From assembly GCA_037176885.1 (NCBI GenBank), contig JAWWNJ010000025.1, positions 2,046,001 to 2,110,000 of the forward strand: 64,000 bases of DNA, given 5' to 3'. The position numbers and the translations under genes are program-made. This document shows positions 10,080 through 21,700 of this stretch, piece by piece. Origin of the DNA: Favolaschia claudopus. Lineage: Eukaryota > Basidiomycota > Agaricomycetes > Agaricales > Mycenaceae. The number at the start of each line of letters is the position of its first letter. The first letter of the stretch is position 1. The notes under the pieces were generated by a model. That model had not been told where the DNA came from and did not search any database. It saw nothing but the letters and a program-made list of their open reading frames with translations.

Positions 10080-11770
10080 CAGGGAGACCCGAGCCACTTT
10101 TGCCAATATTCTGAATGGAACGTCACACATAACGAATGGAGACATTGGAAGAGATTTAAGGAGCTCACCAAGGCAGCCTCAATCATTGGTACCAGTCTTT
10201 TGAGTATCGGACAATCGACGAGTTCAGGAGTTGCACCGACGAGAGACCTCCATTCGTTCGATAACGACCCGAGAAGAAAGTTGCACCGCACAGTGGTAAA
10301 GGTCTCAATAGCAGCGGTGCGCATGTCCGAATCCTTTTGTCAGCCTGGTGCTGAAATGGTCTGTCTGCGTACGGCCCTGATTGCTTTTACTACGCGTCCG
10401 TAGTTCTTTCGAAGGCACCACTGGCTTTGGAGGGTCTCGACGCTTCGGGATGAGCATCGGGTCGAACACAGCGAAGAACCTGTCCCCGTCAAGGTCGCTT
10501 AAAAACAATTAGGATTATTGTCATGATTCAATCGCAAGTCGATATTGAAAGCTTACCCGCCACCCTTGCGATCCGGCTCACTGCGAGCACCAGTAACAGC
10601 GAAGACTGGACAGAAAAACAGTCTCAGCAGAGAGCATGCAGAGAGAATACATGTCGAGAACGATCTTACCGATGCAATTCGTCAAATGTTTGAGCTCGGG
10701 TCGATTGACAGCTTCGAGAACGCGAACACCTATAACTGTGAGTCTAAACACTGCAAGCAGCGGACCTTATATTCACCATCTGAATCGTGGGCTGTATTTC
10801 GCATGAGGACGACTGTTCCCACTTGTGGCCCGCCTCGAGTAGGTAGATTGATATACACCTGACCTTCCTTTAACACGCCGCAGTGGTCGTCTACGCCGAG
10901 GAAGTAGCCGGAGCGATGCAAAAAGTCAAGATTGTGAGTGTATGAAGATACATGGCATTACCGTGACAGTCAAATTCAGCTTGCTTCGCAACCCTTCTCG
11001 CACGGTTTTCTAAATTTGAGAAGCTGGCTGGCAAGATATGGCTCGGACATATCATGGCCAGCAAAGCATCTCGTAGACTACAAGGGAATAGTCAGTAGGA
11101 GCACAGTACTAACAGCAGAAGAGGAGACGTACGATCCTAGGAGGGCGCGGTGCACTCAGCATCGACTTCATCGTCAATACAGTTCAGCGCCTTGTTGCGG
11201 TCAAACCAAGTATCAGTGTAAGATTCTTTCAAAATGCGAGAACACAAACCTGGATTTCGGGGATTTTAATCGAAATGACCGATAGTCTGCCTACTTCAAT
11301 ATTTGGGACAGTCGAAGCTTTATTATGGGTATATCATCAAGTCTCAAGACAAAGCTCAAGGCACCCACCGGCAAAACCCGAGACACAGGGTTAGAGGGGG
11401 GTGGGGGTCTTATTGCAGTTTTCCGACCCGGCCTCCAATATTTTAAGGATGGGTGCCCCTTGACAAAGCTTGAAAGATTCAGAGTAAAACAATGAACACT
11501 GTGTTGAGGGTTTCGGCTACTGTAGGAAGTGTACACGTACCTCCAGACCAAAATATGCATAGTGAAAGAGAGAATTGGTTTCATGACCTTGGGTTTCGAC
11601 CGTAAATATTTTCCGCTGAGTGAGTTCGAGTACCAGCCAAGAGTGAAGTACAGGGAGGTCAAGCTAGCACGACGAATGCATCGTACAGCAGTATGAAACG
11701 TTGCTGAGTTCCCGCTGAGGTCCACAACGTACGCATTGTGTGACCTCGACCAAGGATGTAGGAAAGATTC
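10080..11770 (-). pseudogene. RNA-dependent RNA polymerase (RDR/QDE-1 type), decayed copy 1
   Basis: Reading right to left: AYVVDLSGN around 11720, DIPIIKLRLSQ near 11300, RSGYFLGVDDHCGVLKEGQVYINLP at 10918-10850 (two runs), VGTVVLMRN, then VRVLEAVNRPELKHLTNC (10735-10680), SEPDRKGGG (about 10570), and the catalytic DLDGD at 10496-10482. After that come FFAVFDPMLIPKR and SNEWRSLVGATPEL with LVPMIEAAL (about 10250-10180). This order is that of cellular RdRPs, which make double-stranded RNA for RNA silencing. The catalytic loop is intact and several introns still splice. However TGA and TAG stops interrupt the 10950-11290 part, so the copy is dead or chimeric. A related copy lies on the + strand at 27.5 kb. 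Confidence 0.7.
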
Positions 11771-11847
11771 ACATTTGTTATGTAAGCTAGTTGGGGGACA
11801 CGCCACGTTTTGTGACCGCCGAAGGCCAAAAGATTACTTGGTTAGTA

Positions 11848-11899
11848 CCTGGTTAGGGTTAAGGTTTGGGTTAGTGGTTAGGGTTCGGGGGGGGGGGGG
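11848..11899 (+). repeat. telomere-like tract followed by a 13-G run
   Basis: Positions 11850-11886 read as loosely repeated GGTTAGGG-type units (GGTTAGGGTT, AAGGTTTGGG, TTAGTGGTTAGGGTTC). The run of 13 G follows at 11887-11899. TTAGGG is the usual fungal telomere unit. The tract is short and imperfect, so it looks like an internal relic. Confidence 0.5.
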
Positions 11900-12257
11900 T
11901 GTGGGGGTGAGGAACAGAAGGATCCGCGCGAACGAGGCTTTAGAGTGCCAACCTGAGCGGCCCCGGCTTGGGGGACCCCCCGAGCGGAGCGAGGGAGGGG
12001 AGGGGACGCGAATGGTTGGTCCCCTTCGCGCAAATGAAGGACAAGGATTTGGCGGATGCCGAGGTTCGCAGGAATGATTGCCATTAACACAGCTCTCATC
12101 AAATTCCCTTATCGGGTGCGCACGTTGCGGCGGAATGCGCACAAGTATCAACCTCTGGCAACTTGACTCTGAATTCATTGTCTCAGCTACTGGCTTCTAT
12201 TGCGGCGACGGATGTGCAATTGAACACCAATATGACTACCAATTCTCCTAATTATCT
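11900..12257. other. no gene seen
   Basis: GC-rich, with short open frames on both strands that have no motif. It separates the telomere-like tract from the acidic gene remnant. Confidence 0.4.
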
Positions 12258-13972
12258 GTTAAACTCGCAGCAGGCATGATGATAGAGCAGACCCTGAAGA
12301 AGCGCGGTCGTCAGATTCGGATATGGGTGACCAAGAGGAGGAATTTGAGTCTGCTTCGTCGGAAAACTCCGCGATGGAGGAAGGGAGTGAGCGCGAGACC
12401 GATGAAGAAGATCACTCCATGAGTAGTGGGGAATCACAGCGGTGGCGGCCCCTCCGCAACTCCTATCCTGATTAAGAACTTCAATCTTCCTCCTTCCTTA
12501 TCCCGTACGACGACGAGTTAGCGGCGCTGGCATATGGAGTCCGCACTTATGATTCCTACGCAGGAGAAGAGTTCGCCATGCAGGTATACAATCTCTTCGA
12601 GCTGGGGGATATTATCGCTATCGAGGGAAGCCGAAACGTTACCGGTGCTCAGACAATCTACTACGTGCCTTTCACTGCCCCCACGACAGACATATGCAGC
12701 CGGCAACATCGTACGTCGGTCATGTATACCAGACCAGCTTCCTCTGCGGACACACAGGAGCATAGTGAGAGTAGCTGCTAACGCCGAGACCAGCGCAACC
12801 CGCAAAAAGAAAGAAGCCATCTCGACAGCTGGGAGGAAGCGCCGTGCTGCGAGCCATCGTCTGTCACCACCATCAAACGTGCTCCGGATGTGTACAACTC
12901 TGACGGGGGGAGCGTAAGTGGCGACGATGACAGCGATTTCGATGCCGCTCCAGGTCCATCTCGAAATGTGGATTTCTGATCCCGTTCCCCCGCGTGCTGT
13001 AGCTGCGATCGAAGCTCGTCTCATCTCGCAACCGCAACGTCCCCTTCCTGTCTCTGTCCCCCTGCTATCTCTCCGGCTCCAGCACGGAATGCTCCAGCAC
13101 CAGTGATATCATCGTCAACAGCCGTTACTCATGATCAAAGCGCCTCTCACCGCCAAGAGGGGCCCTATGCGTCGTCCTGGTCGATCTACAGGGGCTCGTC
13201 TGGCTGGCGTCCAGACCTAGGACGTGGGGCGGTCGAAATGCGAAAGGAAAGGGACGCGCGCGCGATCCAGAACTGTACCGCACCTCAAAGGTTCCTCCCA
13301 AGAATTTTCCAAAGGCTGAGCACGTTATTGTGGGGAAAGTTGCCTGGAGCGCTCACGGAATGTCTTCTAGAATTTTTCGGCATCGTTACCGTCGCCGGCC
13401 ATGGGCCCGCTCCTGTACCTAACCATGTCGGTCATCGAGATTGGGAGAGTGTTGTGAAGGCTACCTACTATTCTAACGCCGAGGGTTCAGCTCTTGAGAA
13501 AGCACATCGATTAGTGACCGCCTGGATTGCGTGGTCCGCTACAGATCCAGACTATTCAAACACGGTGGTCTTTATGGCTGAAGTGAGGTGTTGGGTTGAC
13601 CGAGGCTCGAGCTCTTTTGTGGTGCTGGAAGAGTGGTGTAGTACGGTACACAATGCAGGAGATGTATTGATTACCGCAACCCAGCATGATCCCAGATGGT
13701 ACCCTTCTGGAGTTAATTTTATCTTAGGTCTTATCCACACATTTCGTCCATTCTCAAAATTGACATTGATTCATTCGCGCCAGCCCGCGATGAACAGCCT
13801 GTTTCTAATCGTCTCCCTATTTTTTCTGCAATTTTTCGCAATCCGCTTTAAGTGGACGCCACTCCACAGTATCATAATTTACGAATGTTTACTATTCTTC
13901 TGTCTGGTTTATCTCAACTATTTCGTTTTCAATAGTATATGGGTAAATCATATCGTTTTCAGAACTATGACC
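12258..13972 (+). pseudogene. broken acidic gene remnant
   Basis: A frame at 12258-12474 is strongly acidic (MGDQEEEFES, SERETDEEDHSM). It is followed by LIPYDDELAALAYGVRTYD (about 12500-12560), VYNLFELGDIIAIEG (12580-12625), and further pieces in other frames up to 13975, including a hydrophobic tail. The 290-residue frame at 13103-13975 may be partly real (ECLLEFFGIVTVAGHG, GDVLITATQHDPRWYP). The pieces cannot be joined in one phase, so I read it as a decayed, possibly transposon-linked gene. I do not recognise the family. Confidence 0.35.
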
Positions 13973-13975
13973 TAG

Positions 13976-14708
13976 TGAAAGTATGTTAGCAATTCCGTAC
14001 AAGTTGTTCCACTGAGAAAACAGTCAGACTAACCGACCCAACGATAAATTGATTGCCAGGTAACTTCCGTTTGGACGAAATTGAATCGTTTTTCCCATGA
14101 GTGGCCATCGGTCCGTTCCTCGAATTCAGCGCGAAAGTCCTCCATAGCTTCTTCTTCAGAACAGGATATCTGTTATGAAAAAGTTAAACTCCAACCAACG
14201 GGAAAGGAAACATTCGCCGCACATATTCCTCAGTATGACCTTCTGTGTAGATAAAACCGTATCTGGCATGTATAGAGCACTTCCCAGAAGACTTATCGCG
14301 CAGGATTTGCCTAAGAATAAATCTACAGATATTGAAATAGTGTGGAATTGTGACAATGCGACGAGAAACTTACTTTTCGCTTTGCTCTTCACCGAAAGTA
14401 AACATAGCATAATACACTTTCAAAGGCTAAGTCTCGAAACAATGCATGTCAATGTAAGTAACTTAGTCGTACCTGCATCCCAACTTCCTGCGTCGTTAAA
14501 TAACACTTCGTGTGTCTCTATAAACATTATTTGAATATGTCAATCAAGTTTCAGAAAGGCTAAAGCTGTATCCAAACCTGATTTATCAAAGTACGGATCA
14601 ACACCAATTCTTTCCCATTGAACCGTTGAATGCGGCGAATCCTGTTGCATGACTTCTATGTTTTGCTCTTATTATGATAAATGAGGTCAGTTGCTGTGTC
14701 AATGTTTA
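13976..14708. other. AT-rich intergenic stretch
   Basis: No open frame with recognisable content. It is the downstream flank of the minus-strand gene stopping at 14709. Confidence 0.4.
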
Positions 14709-16391
14709 TCACTGACCGTCTTCCTGGTCTTGCGGTAAATCTGTTAACTCCGACAAATCTGATGTAGGAGACGGCATTCCTTCGTTGTCCGGGGGGAGTT
14801 GGTCTTCCGGCAGCTGGTCAATTTCCATGAAGGAATGACTGTGCCACTCATCCAAGTCAATTTCGGGCAACATTATGTTGGGAGACAAATCCAACGTAGA
14901 CGCCTCCACATGCGTCGCTGGAGGTGTTTCAATATCCATAGACTCCCCGGAGTCCGAGCTGGGATGTTGTACTAGCGGTACCGGAGAATGGTTGAGGTCC
15001 GATACGAATCGGCGGCGGGGGCCCAAAATTGACGTGAAAAGTAACCCTTGGTTGAGAGAAGATTCTTCTTGATTTGTGTCCTCACTCTGCGTTGCATTGG
15101 CTGAACAATCAACGGAGGTGTTCACCGCGTTTTGCGAATCGTTCGGCGTTGCCGGTTCATTCGCGGAAGTTGAGACAATTACATCGGCATCCTGAGACTG
15201 TGAAATATGTAGGTCCTGGTGACCGTCGTGCACTGTGGTCGTCAAACTTGAATCACCACTAGTACCTTTCGTCACTGTAGGAGCATTGGATGTTTCGGAG
15301 TCCGCAACGCAGCTGAGATTTTGGTCCCCGCTTAACGCATTATCGTGCACGATCGCGGAGGAAAGGTAAGGAGACTGTGAAGCAGCGTTGTCTATAGAAT
15401 TCGCGGAGGTCAGTGCAAATGATTTCTTAATGTGCAACAAGTGCGCACCTTCATGATCTGTACGGTCCCGGATTGGTTCCCAGATGAGGTCGTCTGCCTT
15501 CCATCGGTCGCTAGTGTTATTGAAAAAATCTGTGAAACCTTCATTTGTTTCGAAACGAATTGAAGCTTCATCTTGTAGAAGATCCCCTACAACTCCAACG
15601 GCGACGACGGCATCCGTGGCCTTTGGAAAAAGGAACCAGCATGATTTTGCGCGTCGGCCAATAGCCAAGATTTGTGGTTTCGGCGTTGCAGATCGGTCCA
15701 GGATTGTTAACCACAAATGCGCTGCAGTTTCCTGTATATCAACGAAATCGCCATCGATGCTCAGGACATTTGTAGGACGTTCGTGTGGTAAGGGTCGACG
15801 TAGGTCTTCTGCGACTTCCCAATCCTCATCGTCACTATCATCACTGCCATTGAAGAGATCGAGGAAGCTTTCGTAGTTTTTCGCCAACAGGTGCGGTGCC
15901 GGATCTGAGAAGGTTGACCCTACGTCGAGTTTAGGAGCGTCTTCCTTGATGTACATCCACGTCGAAGGTTTTTGCGGGATAAGGCAATGATTTGACCTGG
16001 CCATGAAAATAAATTCAGGCACAGGCATACCGTGCAACGGCGGCAGTACAACTCCAGCCACCGTTTCTCCATCCATCCTTTCAAAACACAACCTCCTGCG
16101 CATGTGACGGTCGTACATTGTGTTTCGTGAAACTTTTGAAGTAGCCAACCAAATCAGCAAACCGTGAAATTTCGTCAATTGATATGTTTTCCAGTGTCCT
16201 TTCCCGGGCTCTGGATCCAAAGTTGGTGGCGGATACCAGCCCTGTTCCGCTCCTGGAATGTGGACAGGTGTGTGGATGATGCCATAACGATTTGTGCTCC
16301 AGTGCGGGGGCCCTGGCGGGATATATACTGGGAACATTGGCGTAAGAAAGGCTCCCAACCAAGTCGCACCGAGCACTGCGAGTATTTGCAA
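14709..16391 (-). CDS. 560-aa hypothetical protein
   Basis: Uninterrupted single-exon frame from the ATG at 16391. The first 220 residues are globular and aromatic-rich (VYIPPGPPHWSTNRYG, GWYPPPTLDPEPGKGHW), followed by an acidic patch GSDDSDDEDW near residue 185. Residues 220-330 look ordered (LWLTILDRS, SCWFLFPKATDAVVAVGVVGD, split here). The C-terminal 230 residues are Ser/Thr/Asp-rich and end DLPQDQEDGQ. The N-terminus is hydrophobic (MQILAVLGATWLGAFL) and could be a signal or anchor segment. No domain I can name. Its length and lack of stops argue that it is expressed. A tandem repeat lies just upstream of the start. Confidence 0.6.
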   Translation of the reverse strand: MQILAVLGATWLGAFLTPMFPVYIPPGPPHWSTNRYGIIHTPVHIPGAEQGWYPPPTLDPEPGKGHWKTYQLTKFHGLLIWLATSKVSRNTMYDRHMRRRLCFERMDGETVAGVVLPPLHGMPVPEFIFMARSNHCLIPQKPSTWMYIKEDAPKLDVGSTFSDPAPHLLAKNYESFLDLFNGSDDSDDEDWEVAEDLRRPLPHERPTNVLSIDGDFVDIQETAAHLWLTILDRSATPKPQILAIGRRAKSCWFLFPKATDAVVAVGVVGDLLQDEASIRFETNEGFTDFFNNTSDRWKADDLIWEPIRDRTDHEGAHLLHIKKSFALTSANSIDNAASQSPYLSSAIVHDNALSGDQNLSCVADSETSNAPTVTKGTSGDSSLTTTVHDGHQDLHISQSQDADVIVSTSANEPATPNDSQNAVNTSVDCSANATQSEDTNQEESSLNQGLLFTSILGPRRRFVSDLNHSPVPLVQHPSSDSGESMDIETPPATHVEASTLDLSPNIMLPEIDLDEWHSHSFMEIDQLPEDQLPPDNEGMPSPTSDLSELTDLPQDQEDGQ

Positions 16392-16420
16392 GCAACCGGT
16401 GGCCTTGATAACTTATGGAA

Positions 16421-16498
16421 TCTGAACGGCGGATTCACCGAATAGATTGGTAGAGAGAATCTGAACCGCGGATGCACCGAACAGATTGGTAGAGAGAA
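16421..16498. repeat. two tandem 39-base units
   Basis: Units 16421-16459 and 16460-16498 differ at about four positions. Both contain AGATTGGTAGAGAGAA. They lie within 110 bases upstream of the start of the 560-aa minus-strand gene, so they may be part of its promoter or 5' leader. Confidence 0.85.
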
Positions 16499-17351
16499 TC
16501 TGCGACGGAGACAGATAGAACCTATAAATTGGAAAGCTGAAGACGCTATTAACGCAACGGAGTTATTGTGAGGCGAGAAATCGGCAAATCACGAAATTGT
16601 CACAGTCACAAGTGTCTTCAAGATGTGACGCGTCGCGCACATCCTTCTTTTTCTTTTCAAGTCGCCGATCACCGTCACTGTTTCTTTGCCTTCTTGAACG
16701 ATACAAGCCTCTGGCGGACTGGCTTATGTTATTCCTCCTCTTCGCAATCCTGTCTACCCTTCCCACTTTCAAGCTTTGCGACAAGTAATACGCCAGTTGC
16801 CGATTTTTCTGAAATGATCACCGGAGGACTGCCGCCAGTTACTGTGCCACCATCAGCAAATTACAGTGAGAAAGGCTTGCTGTGCGGGGATTTACCAACA
16901 TCCGTATGTGTCTAGTAGCTTGCTGATCAGTACGAAGTTAACTTTCTCTAGGTTTCGCTGTCAAACCTCGGACGGCTCTTCGTCCCTTCGGCTGAGGCGT
17001 ACCTCCCGACTATTTAGTCCACTGCAATTTGAGTCGGGACATTGTCTACTACGTATTTATCGAGTTGAACCTTCGACTGCCCCACAACTTGGACATCACC
17101 GGTCTCATTCCCTACACCGCCTCCCATGTGGCTTTCTACTCTCGTTCACTGTCTGCGACACCTCCCTCTTCCCGTTCTGAAGCTCCTTTCCCCTCCTGAC
17201 CTTTGCATGGACACCCAAGTCTCTCCTTCAACCTGAGTCTACCGCATTCCCAAGGCCAAGTCCTGTGCAACCAGCGTCGACAGCTCTCCGTTCTTCCCCT
17301 TCCCTCCCCTTTTCCAACTACTCCCAGTCCGCCAATGGCAGTTCACACAAC
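16499..17351. other. no gene supported
   Basis: Several short frames in both directions (for example 16568-16915 +), Ser/Phe-rich and without motifs. Possible shared upstream region of the minus-strand gene at 14709-16391 and the + strand frame at 17352. Confidence 0.4.
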
Positions 17352-17690
17352 ATGGAGCGTCAGCGGCGACAGGAGCTCCTCGCACGCAAGGCTGTCCAGG
17401 CCTCTAGGAAAATCAAGCCCGATTCCATGGAGGTCGACGAGATTCCTGGCCTTCGGTCATATCGAGATGTCAACTCCTTCTCCGGCACCGACAGCCAGAC
17501 GACGTCGTACATCGACCAAGTGATTATATCCCCTGCCGAATCGTCTTTCAGCACTGCTCCGCCGCCGTTTTCGTCATCGACAATCAGTGAACCTCTCCCA
17601 TCTTCCAGCGAATTTCGCAGCACCACATTTGCGCTGGAGTCGAACGGCTATGACACCGAACAGCTGCGCCGCCACCACCAGGCTTTCTAG
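17352..17690 (+). CDS. hypothetical protein, first exon(s) only
   Basis: From the ATG at 17352 the frame gives MERQRRQELLARKAVQASRK, a charged helix, followed by a Ser/Thr/Pro-rich region, 112 residues to the stop at 17690. Downstream another frame (PGLPAVCNAQLHKVFVITP at about 17694-17750, ending before GTGTGT at 17781) reads like a further exon, but no clean junction was found. Function unknown. An upstream in-frame Met exists at 17265. Confidence 0.35.
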   Translation: MERQRRQELLARKAVQASRKIKPDSMEVDEIPGLRSYRDVNSFSGTDSQTTSYIDQVIISPAESSFSTAPPPFSSSTISEPLPSSSEFRSTTFALESNGYDTEQLRRHHQAF

Positions 17691-17780
17691 CGCCGGGGCT
17701 CCCTGCGGTCTGCAATGCACAACTGCACAAGGTGTTTGTCATTACGCCCGCCATGATCACCAACCAACGCCGTTATCCAG

Positions 17781-18697
17781 GTGTGTATTCTTGCCCCATG
17801 ATCTTTTTGTTCTTCAATTCATACATCTAAACAGTCATGTAATCATACCGTCGAGAACGAGACGTTCTCCGAGTCCATTGTAAGCCTGGTTTGTGAACCA
17901 CGTATGCCTTCCGCCGGTCATTCCATGTCTTTGGTCTCTTCACTCCCCTGCCAAGACAGTCCGAATTCGAACAAGGACTACTCTTGCACAAGTTCAAGCC
18001 ACCGCAGCTTCCCCATCTCTCCTTCCCGGCTAAGCTCTTGCGTTTAAACCTCATACAGCTCGCCATCGAACGGGAGCACGAACTCGTTCCTTATTGGCCG
18101 TCCAAGACGACAAAACAAGGCCATGAGCAAGACCCCGTAGCCAAGTGCGTCTGAGCATTCTGCATAGCAACAACAGGACGACCGGTCCCGTACTTCAGCA
18201 CAACATCTCGACGGGCGTGGGCAGCAACGTCCCCATTCGCTACGGCACTCGCAAGCACCTCCGCGTGTGCGAAGCATGATCCATCTCCCTTCTGTCGAGC
18301 GGTCTTCGTTTGTTGGTAGTGGCGGTGGTGCGGGATAGGGAGAAGATGGAGGCCACATTTTGCTCCTTAAAGAGGCATATCTTTACTCCGGCCCCCTTGG
18401 CTCGACACTCAATTCAAGGCCGTAGGCTATGCTCCTGTATTGCCCCGTCCCTGGTCATATATCACATCGTACCTCTGTGTCATTCACCCCGAACCAAATC
18501 TCATGTTGGTTATAGCTCATCGCCGCATATATTTAATTGTTGCTACTTATTCTGGAATATATTTCTTTGCAATGGATGCAGGAGAAATAAGCCGCTAAAA
18601 TCGATGCCTCTTTGAGTCCTTAAGGTTATTCGACGGAGCGTGAAACCCGCTGTGAACTTCTTCCGCTTTTGGTGATGTTGACTCTTGACAAATCAAA
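17781..18697. other. no gene supported
   Basis: Short frames only on either strand, none with motifs. Ends at the 38-base repeat copy at 18698. Confidence 0.35.
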
Positions 18698-18735
18698 CTG
18701 TGGCTGTGGTCATTGGCTTGTGCCAGGCTCTCACG
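18698..18735 (+). repeat. 38-base dispersed repeat, copy A
   Basis: Starts CTGTGGCT, contains ATTGGCTT, ends CTCTCACG. Related gapless copies are at 29633-29670 (-), 39640-39677 (+) and about 50044-50081 (+). This copy lies 19 bases before the ATG at 18754. Confidence 0.7.
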
Positions 18736-18753
18736 ATTTCGCGTCTCTCCTCC

Positions 18754-21700
18754 ATGACGACTTCACCAATCTCTGCATTTCATATGGATGGTCCTTGGTT
18801 AAGCCCAGAGTTTGGGCCGCCTCCCCAGAATGTTTCTCCGACATCCCTTTCGGCCAACAGTCTGGCAATGAAATTCCGCGACAGCGAATTACCTGATGAA
18901 TTTGTTGTTGCTCTAATTGAAGCAATACTCCGCTGGAGTAATTCTGGCTTTGACGGCCTCAGTCAGCAGAATCGGCAATGTGTTCTGTACACCCTGGGCT
19001 TATTTCCCCAGCCTGGTCCCGGGCTCATAAATAATGTCACCGGGCCAAGAATCCGGAACATCATGCTACCAGTTCTGGTTTTAGACCATCTTCTACACGG
19101 CGCTCAGCCTGCTTCAACTGCCGTACTAAAGCACAGGAACCCAAATCGCCCCCCTTCTCATTACAAGCACAATCATGTAAGATTCTAATTCACGAATTAG
19201 CATGAGATAAATTAGCTCGCAGCATTTTCAAAGATATAACAAATGGCATGAAGTTTTGACAAAGGCCGCCAAACTTCACGAAGAAGGGAAACGCATCAAA
19301 AGCAAGGCAGACCAAGCATCAGAATTCGCGGAAGAAGGGGGTGTACGCCAAGAAGCTATCGAATCCTTATCAACATTAAACAATTTGTCGGTCCCGGGAG
19401 ATGTCGCCGTTTACAATATAACTCAGGCTGCATTTATGCTGCGTGCGATTCAAAAGGTCAGTGACAATCTTTTGCAAAAGTTTGTTCCCTAAGCGAACGT
19501 ATCAAGGGTGTTATGGAACTTACTGAGGAGAACATCGTTGACTTGGCATGGTCGTTAGTTACTGTTTCATTTCGAGTGGCAACGACGCTGACTACAGTAA
19601 AGCCAAGCCCGAGAAACAGACCCTACAATACCCAGACACGAAGTCAAGGCTGCGGTTTCCAATCCAAACCTACAGGGAATACCGGCAGCGCTAGCTGTTG
19701 CCGTTGCTGCTTCCCCCATTTACTTGTTGAGCGGTCAGAATTACGCCCAATCTATTTACAATCCAGGAACCTCGATATACCATGTAAGCCTATTGCTGCT
19801 CGAAATTGTGAACTTTTTCAATCAACAACCGGACTAGATGTGGCTGTCTTCGGGAAACTCGCACATTGTCAACCTTGAGCACCCGCTCGGCAAGCTGGAT
19901 CGTCTATTTTGGCAGCTTCTGCCAAAGGTGTCGTGTGGATGCTTTCCCCTAGACTTGCGGTGACGCAGCTGTTTGCATCGACAGAGATGAAACTAGCTTT
20001 GGAAGGAAAGCATACCCCAGAGATACTCGGGGCCCTCAGTGCGTATCTCTTCTTGTTTAATTGAATTAACATCTGAAGTTGTTAGTTCATTACATTTCGG
20101 ATGAGAAAATGGAGACCATCAACGAGCCTGAAGATCTCGAAACGGAACGCCAGATGGCCCAATTTCTCGAACTCACTAGAAAACAAGTTCAGGAACAAGA
20201 GGCTCGCTTGGAGGAAGAGAAACGGAAAGGAGAGGAGGAGGAGAAACGCAAAGCAGAGGAACTACTTCAACTCCCCGAGCAACCGGCGACGCCCAACAAA
20301 GACAACGAGGACCCGGCCAATGCGACGAAAGCAGACGAAAGCGGGAAGGAGGAGAAACGCAAAGCAGCGGAAGAGGAGAAACGCAAAGCAGAGGAAACTA
20401 CTTCAACTCCCCGAGCAACCGGCGACGCCCAACAAAGACAACGAGGACCCGGCCAATGCGAGGAAAGCAGACGAAAGCGGGAAGGATGACAAGAAGGAGG
20501 ACGATAAAAAAGACGAGCCAAAGAAACGTAAAGGAAAAGTTCCGCCTGAACCTAGTACGAGGGAGTTGCGCAGTTCAAAGAAGAATCCAGCTGACAAGAC
20601 GGAGACGGTGGCTGCTACTGTTGCGCCCGCCGCGCGTTCGAAAAGCAAGAAGCCGGTCGAGCAATGCAAAAACCATTGAAAACGGGAAAACGGGGCTTTA
20701 TCAATGTTGATAACCGTGTCCGATATACGGAACCCGAACAGCAATCCCTTCAACGCGGCCGGTTTTTTACCTGGAATGCTAGTCGTCCAGTAAGTATCTC
20801 GTGCTTGTTAACAACAAAACTTAGTGATAATTGCTTAGCTTCATCCGAATGTTATGGACCTGGTTCTATACGCTCCTGGCAGCATAGCAGGCGACTTCGT
20901 TGATACGTCGTTCCAATATACAATGTTTCAAAAATTTGTATTATCCGTATTTCCCTTTTTACCGCATATAATGCTCAGGCTTGGTTTTCAGGAATCGGAT
21001 CGTGAAATGTTGAAGGCAATGTTCGCCAGCCAACCCAAAGACGCCAAGAATATGCCAACATTTCTGGACAACTCCGCACGCAATCCAAATCCCAAGCTGC
21101 AGGCTTCTGCTACGCAAAGCATCTTCTTCGTTTGCACTGAAAAAGAGTACAGTGCCCTCACTCCGTCAATGAAACACCAGATACATCGGCATAGATGTGT
21201 CATCCTCGTGGACGTTTACATGCAAGATCCTTCCCCACCATTCAACCGCGAAACTATGCAAGAGTTCCGGGATCCGGATGCGTTGTGTTCATTACAGGGT
21301 AACTGTTTGCCATGACATGTATTCTCAAAGCCTCATATATTCTTAGACATGGGTTTTGGAGGGACAGGACGGCGATAACTGCGTCGTAGGAGGACCATTG
21401 AGTGCATTACTCCCACAGCCCAACAGACCAGTGCTGAATGCAGTGCACCATCCACTCCCTCACCACCGTTTACCCACTCCTCCTGGGCTATCGTAAGTTC
21501 CTGACCATTTTTTGTTGTGGGGTGATCTACATAGAAAATGCAGCACATTTTGTTCCTTGTCTCCCTCTTTGACGTTCCTCGAGGGTCACAAGAGTTTGCC
21601 GATCGTCCATTCCCCATGGGGGGGACCGGCAATGGGCGTTTGTGGGCCACCGCAATGGCCAGGACTGCAATTCACCAAGACATTGCTGCTACGGAGATGA

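Noticed and set aside
18044..18358. Minus-strand Cys/Ser-rich frame of 104 aa
   Set aside because: No motif and clashing frames on the other strand. Treated as chance.
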